Assembly (NCBI GenBank): GCA_009784085.1
Contig: WRCJ01000004.1
Span: forward strand, 1-34,983
DNA: 34,983 nt
Direction: 5' to 3'
Source of the DNA: Oscillospiraceae bacterium
Lineage (GTDB): Bacteria; Bacillota; Clostridia; Oscillospirales; UBA929
Part shown: one piece after another, positions 31,248-34,983 of the stretch
Position numbering within the stretch: the first letter of the stretch is position 1
How the letters are laid out: each line of letters starts with the position of its first letter
Translations under genes and position numbers: made by a program
The notes under the pieces: generated by a model
Told to the model about the DNA's origin: nothing
Seen by the model: only the letters and a program-made list of their open reading frames with translations
Database searches by the model: none

Positions 31248-32091
31248 AAACGTCAATGCAGTTAAAGGCGAAAGCGCGGAACCTTTCCACGAAAACAAAC
31301 ACGCCGCCGCATATCATTCAGCGCAATTATTTCCTTGAACGCTTCCTCGAAAGGGTATCATTATCGGGGCACAGGGACAGTATCGTACTAAAAGGCGGCG
31401 CACTCATCACGTCCCTGCTCGGCATAGAGGCGCGGGCGACGGTGGATTTGGACGCTACCGTGCGGGCGCGGACGCTGACCGCAGAGGAAATAGCGGAAAT
31501 CGTCGGCGAAGTCCTGCGAACCGGAATAGACGACAATGTGGTTTTCACGCTGACTGAAATGGAAGAAACGAGGGTAGAGGCAGAATACCCCGGTTTCCGC
31601 GTTACCCTGAACGTGACGCTGGACAAGCTACGTGATACTGTAAAATTGGACTTCACAGCCGGCGACGTGATCACCCCGAAACCGGTCGAGTACGGGTACA
31701 GGCTGATGTTCGAGGAGAGGGAAATCCGCGTCCTCGCGTATAACCTTGAAACTGTCCTCGCCGAAAAGTTTACCGCCGCGCTGTCGCTTGACGTTTCCAA
31801 CACCCGGATGAAAGATTTCTACGATATATATATATGCTCCTGACCGAACAGCGGGACGCAATCAGCCCGGGGATATTCGCGGACGCTGTGACCAATACCG
31901 CGAACCAACGGAGTATGAGCCGGCTTCTCCCGCAAGCGGGGCATATCCTTGACACGGTGGAGGGAAGCTCCGCGACGGCTGAATTGTGGAGGCGATACCA
32001 AACGGCGTATAAGTATGCCGCCGGCGTTGAGTTTGCGGACGTTATCTCGTCATTGCGGTTATTAACAGAATGGTACAATGATAATAAATAG
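31244..32091 (+). pseudogene. abiEii: AbiEii-type toxin gene split by a frame break at an (AT)6 tract
   Basis: The first frame (31244-31843, GTG start, 199 residues) carries the nucleotidyltransferase motifs of AbiEii/DUF1814 toxins: LKGGAL (49-54), TVDLDA with D68 and D70, KLDF (D136), AEK (E174, K175) and RMKDFYDIY (188-196). It then reads ICS and stops. The second frame (31834-32091, 85 residues, MLLTEQRDAISPGIF onward) continues as the expected C-terminal helical part. The join is GATATATATATAT followed by GCTCC. With (AT)5 the frames fuse to one 281-residue protein reading YDIYMLLTEQ, the normal family length. The tract may switch the toxin on and off, or the gene may be decaying. An ATG at 31834 could also allow reinitiation. 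Confidence 0.85.
31823..31836. repeat. (AT)6 tract in abiEii
   Basis: Six AT dinucleotides lie at the point where the two toxin frames meet. Loss of one unit, or gain of two, restores the full reading frame. Confidence 0.85.
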
Positions 32092-32096
32092 CACCC

Positions 32097-32125
32097 TTGA
32101 ATTCTCCCTCGGGTGCGCGTATAAT
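32097..32125 (+). promoter_or_regulatory. Promoter upstream of the small ORF and M50 gene
   Basis: TTGAAT (32097-32102) and TATAAT (32120-32125) are 17 nt apart. GCACCC and GGGTGC flank the -35 region and could pair. Confidence 0.75.
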
Positions 32126-32165
32126 GAAGCAAGGAAAGCAAATAATTCAGTTCGGAGGCTTCCAC

Positions 32166-32273
32166 ATGGGCGTTATGGGCGTTATGGGCGTTATGGGTAT
32201 TTTGGATGTTGTTGAGCTGGTCAGACAGGTGCGCCAGCAGATGTGGGAGGAATGCAATGACGGTAATGCATAA
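32166..32273 (+). CDS. Small repetitive leader ORF (35 residues)
   Basis: A 35-codon ORF starts seven bases after GGAGG and follows the promoter at 32097. It begins with three MGV repeats from a 9-bp unit (ATGGGCGTT), then MGILDVVELVRQVRQQMWEE and CNDGNA. I do not recognise it. It has four in-frame ATG codons and is predicted to form a short amphipathic helix. It ends inside the first copy of the 43-bp repeat, next to a second possible short ORF (32257-32316) that overlaps the start of the M50 gene. It may be a leader peptide affecting M50 translation, or a real peptide handled by the protease; both are inference. Confidence 0.45.
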   Translation: MGVMGVMGVMGILDVVELVRQVRQQMWEECNDGNA

Positions 32274-32323
32274 CAGCAGCAAGATGTGGGAGGAACGCAA
32301 TGACGGTAATGCTTGACAGCAAC
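32239..32323. repeat. 43-bp tandem duplication of the M50 translation start region
   Basis: Bases 32241-32280 and 32284-32323 match at 36 of 40 positions. Each copy holds GGGAGGAA followed by an ATGACGGTAATG start. The period is not a multiple of three. The second copy is the start of the M50 gene at 32300; the first begins a 19-residue ORF ending in TGA. Confidence 0.9.
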
Positions 32324-33358
32324 ATCCTGTTTTTGGCCGCCGCTTCAGAGAGCGAAGCGTTTCCGCTTGAAGTCATTTTGTCTATCCTCGTCATGGTCGC
32401 CGCATTGTATGTGGGGTTCGTCGTGCATGCGATAGTCCATGAAGCGGGACATTTGGTTGCAGGAAAGCTTAGCGGGTATGACTTTTTGTCTTTTCGGATA
32501 TTCAAAATCGTCTTCGTGAAAAAGGACGGCAAAATGCAACGAAAAAAATATACCGTTGCAGGAACTGGTGGGCAGTGCCTGATGTCGCCACCTGATTATA
32601 AAGACAACAACTATCCATTTGTTTTCTACAATCTGGGCGGCTCGCTCATGAACTTTGCCTTAGGCGCAATCTTTTTTGTGCTGATGAGCGTAACATCCGG
32701 CTATGCGGCTACAGCATTTGCCGGTCTCGGATTGGTCGGCGCCGTAATCGCCGCCATGAACATCATACCCATGAAAATCGGCGGAATGCCCAATGATGGC
32801 TACAACACTATGCTGTGTGTGAAAAACGAAGGGAGCCGCCTTGCCTTGTGGGTGCACTTGCGCTATATCGTTTTGTTGTCACAGGGAGTGCGGGTTCGCG
32901 ATATGCCGGAGGATTGGTTTGCTACAATTGATGCGAATAACATAAGTTGCCCTCTATCTGCCATGGCCGCTTTTATGCGATACTGCTATTTGACCGATAT
33001 TGGCACATACGCAGAGGCGTGCGAGTATGCACGGTATCTGCTTGATAACGGCGAGAAACTGCTCGAAGTGCAGAAAAACGAGCTTCGCTGTGAGCTTATG
33101 TTTTTTGAGCTTGTGGGTGTATGCCGAATGATAGAAATCGAGGAGCTGTACAATGATAAGCTCCAAAAGTACGTCAAGGCAACCTTGACGTACATGTCCC
33201 GGCAAAGGCTCATGTACGCTTACAATAAGTTTTATCTCAGGGACGATGCCAAAGCCCAAAAATCCTTAGCGGATTTTGAAAAGGCAGCCTCCCACACGCC
33301 TTTTGCCGGAGAGATCGCGGGAGAGCGGGAGATGTTGGCACTTGCCACCGGGAGGTAA
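32300..33358 (+). CDS. M50 (site-2 protease type) membrane metallopeptidase
   Basis: The 352-residue protein has a helix (about 24-46) leading into HEAGH (47-51), the zinc-binding and catalytic motif of M50 proteases. GxxxN in NLGGSLMNFALG (111-122) and NIIPMKIGGMPNDG with the third zinc ligand D166 complete the site-2 protease core. Further helices lie at about 118-160. The C-terminal half (from about 175) is soluble and helical, resembling TPR-like repeats (YAEACEYARYLLDNGEKLL). M50 proteases cleave membrane-embedded anti-sigma factors or leader peptides. No sigma/anti-sigma pair is adjacent. The gene is downstream of abiE but has its own promoter. Confidence 0.82.
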   Translation: MTVMLDSNILFLAAASESEAFPLEVILSILVMVAALYVGFVVHAIVHEAGHLVAGKLSGYDFLSFRIFKIVFVKKDGKMQRKKYTVAGTGGQCLMSPPDYKDNNYPFVFYNLGGSLMNFALGAIFFVLMSVTSGYAATAFAGLGLVGAVIAAMNIIPMKIGGMPNDGYNTMLCVKNEGSRLALWVHLRYIVLLSQGVRVRDMPEDWFATIDANNISCPLSAMAAFMRYCYLTDIGTYAEACEYARYLLDNGEKLLEVQKNELRCELMFFELVGVCRMIEIEELYNDKLQKYVKATLTYMSRQRLMYAYNKFYLRDDAKAQKSLADFEKAASHTPFAGEIAGEREMLALATGR

Positions 33359-33373
33359 CACGCAAATCACGGC

Positions 33374-33411
33374 AACGGGCAACGGGCGGCGGCAACCGCC
33401 CGTTGCCCGTT
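33374..33411. terminator. 16-bp perfect hairpin between convergent M50 and rnfB genes
   Basis: AACGGGCAACGGGCGG and CCGCCCGTTGCCCGTT pair perfectly around a CGGCAA loop. The stem overlaps the first bases of the rnfB stop codon. It lies where two convergent transcripts end, so a two-way terminator is plausible, although neither side has a U-tract. Confidence 0.6.
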
Positions 33412-34240
33412 ATGAAATCTTGTTGCCTTCTGACATGTTGCCTTCTGACAAATTCCCGGCCGTGCGGATGCACTTCGTCGGGCAGACCGCCACGCAATCG
33501 CCGCAATTCGTACACTTTTCCGGATCCACCGAAGCCAAATACCGGTCGACGATAATCGCCCCGAACCGGCATTCTTTCTCGCATCGCTTACAGCCGATAC
33601 AACCCGTCGGGCAGAGCCTTCGCACGAACGCGCCGGTGTCGTGGGAGTGGCAACCCACAAAAACCCTGCTGGCCTTGGGAACCATTTTGATCAGGGCGTT
33701 CGGGCAACGCGCGACGCACATGCCGCAACCCGAACAAGCCCAGGGATCGACCACGGCGATACCGTCCCTGATTCGGAGCGCGCCATATTGGCAGGCATTG
33801 ACGCAATCGCCAAACCCAAGGCAAGCATGGGAACAGCTTCGCCTGCCCTGGTAAAAATAATTGTTGCTTTCACAGCTCATCGTGCCCTGATATTCCATGA
33901 TATCGTTCGCGCGCCCGCAGTCCCGGGAACATCGGACAATCGCTTGCGTCTCCATGACGTCCCCGGCGTCCCTGCCCAAGAGTTTGCCAATGGCGCGGGC
34001 GGTTTGATTCCCACCGGGCGGGCAGAGATTGAGGGGCGCGTCCGCGTCGACGATCTGCCGGGCATAGCCGTCACAGCCTGAGTGCCCGCAGGCGCCGCAG
34101 TTGACGCCGGGCAAGAGCTCCCTGACGCCGGTAAACGTTTCGTCCTCCGTAATCGCCATAAACTTCGCGGCCAAAGCTAACATCACGCCCGCCACAATTC
34201 CAATCGACGCCACAATCAGCATCGGCGTTATAATGGCCAT
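33410..34240 (-). CDS. rnfB: Rnf complex subunit B (ferredoxin-like)
   Basis: The 276-residue iron-sulfur subunit should accept electrons from ferredoxin in the Rnf complex, which couples ferredoxin oxidation to NAD reduction and ion export. One N-terminal helix (about 5-28) is followed by the four-Cys motif CGACGHSGCDGYA (48-60) with a further C73, then CSRDCGRAND and several [4Fe-4S] segments (CSGCGMCVARCP, CIGCKRCEKEC, CTNCGDCVAVCP). The C-terminus carries an odd repeat tail (LSEGNMSEGNKIS). It follows rnfA with a 19-bp gap, the standard order A then B. Confidence 0.96.
   Translation of the reverse strand: MAIITPMLIVASIGIVAGVMLALAAKFMAITEDETFTGVRELLPGVNCGACGHSGCDGYARQIVDADAPLNLCPPGGNQTARAIGKLLGRDAGDVMETQAIVRCSRDCGRANDIMEYQGTMSCESNNYFYQGRRSCSHACLGFGDCVNACQYGALRIRDGIAVVDPWACSGCGMCVARCPNALIKMVPKASRVFVGCHSHDTGAFVRRLCPTGCIGCKRCEKECRFGAIIVDRYLASVDPEKCTNCGDCVAVCPTKCIRTAGNLSEGNMSEGNKIS
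33417..33460. repeat. 15-bp repeat at the 3' end of rnfB
   Basis: Units of TTCTGACATGTTGCC occur almost three times and encode the tail GN(L/M)SEGN. They abut the 16-bp hairpin. Confidence 0.85.
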
Positions 34241-34259
34241 ATATCCACACCCTCAATTC

Positions 34260-34838
34260 TTATATGATTCCGCCAAAGCCCATAAAGGCCAACGCCACAA
34301 TGGAGGCGGCCACCAGGGTAATGGGGATGTCGGCAAAGCTCTTGGGAATATGCTTGGCGCCGCTTGCCATTCTGGTTCGGACACCGCAAAACAGGACCAT
34401 GGCCACGAGAAAGCCGATGCCGACGCCAAAGGCGTTGACCATGGCCTGCGGGAAGGAATAACCTTCGTCAATATTGAGGATTGTCACGCCCAGCACGGCG
34501 CAATTGGTGGTAATCAGGGGCAGGTATACGCCCAACGCGCGGTATAGGGCCGGGACATACTTTTTCAGCACAATCTCAACAAGCTGCACCAAAGCCGCGA
34601 TGACGAGGATAAACACAACCGTTTGCAAATACCCGTAATCGGGCAGGAGGATCAAATTGTTGATGGGCCAAGTGGCCGCTGTGGCCATCAGCATGACAAA
34701 GGTTACGGCGACGCTCATGCCGATGGCGCTGTCCAGCTTTTGGCTGACGCCCAGGAAAGGGCAGATACCGAGGAACCTGGCCAGGACAAAGTTGTTGACC
34801 AGTATCGCGCTCACAATGATGACAAATATCTCCTTCAT
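34260..34838 (-). CDS. rnfA: Rnf complex subunit A
   Basis: The 192-residue membrane protein has six hydrophobic helices and typical RnfA segments: AILVNNFVLARFLGICPFLG, SVAVTFVMLMATAATWPIN and GVTILNIDEGYSFPQAMVNA. RnfA and RnfE are paralogues that form the membrane core and ion path with RnfD. The start is the ATG at 34838 after GGAGGTTAAC; the frame stays open upstream through heptamer repeats (LRTADCGL-like), but these are not coding in known RnfA. Order implies rnfC, D, G and E lie beyond the window edge. Confidence 0.96.
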   Translation of the reverse strand: MKEIFVIIVSAILVNNFVLARFLGICPFLGVSQKLDSAIGMSVAVTFVMLMATAATWPINNLILLPDYGYLQTVVFILVIAALVQLVEIVLKKYVPALYRALGVYLPLITTNCAVLGVTILNIDEGYSFPQAMVNAFGVGIGFLVAMVLFCGVRTRMASGAKHIPKSFADIPITLVAASIVALAFMGFGGII

Positions 34839-34851
34839 GTTAACCTCCGTG

Positions 34852-34930
34852 TCCGCAGTTCGCAGTCCACCATTCGCAGTCCGCAGTCCACAGTCCGCAT
34901 TCCGCAATCCGCAGTCCACCATTCGCTGTG
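34852..34930. repeat. 7-bp tandem repeat upstream of rnfA
   Basis: About nine units of GGACTGC, GGATTGC, GGAATGC and GGACTGT (minus strand), including a duplicated GAATGGTGGACTGCG block, fill the gap before the rnfA ribosome binding site. Confidence 0.9.
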
Positions 34931-34935
34931 GGTTA

Positions 34936-34983
34936 TTATTTTCCTTTGTTGTTGCTGGGGCACAGGGCGCTGCCGGTCGCGGA
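34936..34983 (-). CDS. Possible C-terminal tail of rnfE (partial)
   Basis: One frame entering from the window edge reads SATGSALCPSNNKGK and ends in TAA at 34936-34938. Gene order in rnf operons predicts rnfE here, and RnfE tails often are Cys-containing and low in complexity. The two other frames also stay open here, so this is weak support. Confidence 0.35.
   Translation of the reverse strand, partial: SATGSALCPSNNKGK

Overview
The window looks like a high-GC, Gram-positive member of the Clostridia (Bacillota), probably an uncultured gut-type lineage. The evidence is a Tad pilus locus with clostridial accessory proteins (DUF5702, DUF6382) and no outer-membrane secretin, rnf genes of an ion-pumping ferredoxin:NAD oxidoreductase, a DivIVA-type coiled-coil protein, strong AGGAGG-type ribosome binding sites and sigma-A-like promoters. 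The assignment rests on gene content only.

Region 1 (1-13.9 kb, minus strand) is a Tad/Flp pilus operon. In transcription order it encodes TadZ, the TadA/CpaF ATPase, TadB, TadC, the Flp pilin, a TadE pseudopilin, a very large DUF5702/TadG-like protein, a second TadE-like protein, an A24 prepilin peptidase, a membrane-anchored WG-repeat protein and a DUF6382 protein cut by the window edge. A consensus promoter (TTGACA, 17 nt, TATAAT) with a possible operator lies about 290 nt upstream of tadZ. A 13-bp hairpin follows the pilin gene.

Region 2 (14-17.75 kb) holds a GltD-like flavoprotein (+), a phosphoribosyltransferase-like protein (-) and a FucI/AraA-like isomerase-family protein (+).

Region 3 (17.9-30.4 kb, minus strand) is a long co-directional housekeeping run: WecG/TagA glycosyltransferase, DUF2156 protein, Eis-like GNAT, DJ-1/PfpI protein, mltG, alaS, DivIVA-like protein, a degenerate S26 signal-peptidase-like protein, tyrA, aroB and aroA. 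Several genes overlap by 4-17 nt. The aroB-aroA gap is filled by an array of a small palindromic repeat.

Region 4 (30.6-33.4 kb, plus strand) is an accessory island: an AbiE type IV toxin-antitoxin pair whose toxin frame is broken at an (AT)6 tract, then a strong promoter, a repetitive small ORF, a tandemly duplicated translation-start region and an M50 (site-2 protease type) membrane protein. Region 5 (33.4-35 kb, minus strand) carries rnfA and rnfB, with a possible rnfE tail at the edge.

The strongest window-wide signal is short tandem repeats, both in frame inside genes (alaS, the GltD-like gene, the second tadE, rnfB, mltG, the GNAT, the DUF2156 protein, the S26-like gene, the DUF6382 gene) and in almost every gap. 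Unit lengths range from 2 to 43 bp. One repeat, in the AbiEii toxin gene, has a unit that is not a multiple of three and sits exactly where the frame breaks, which makes it a candidate phase-variation switch. I found no rRNA, tRNA, CRISPR array or transposase.
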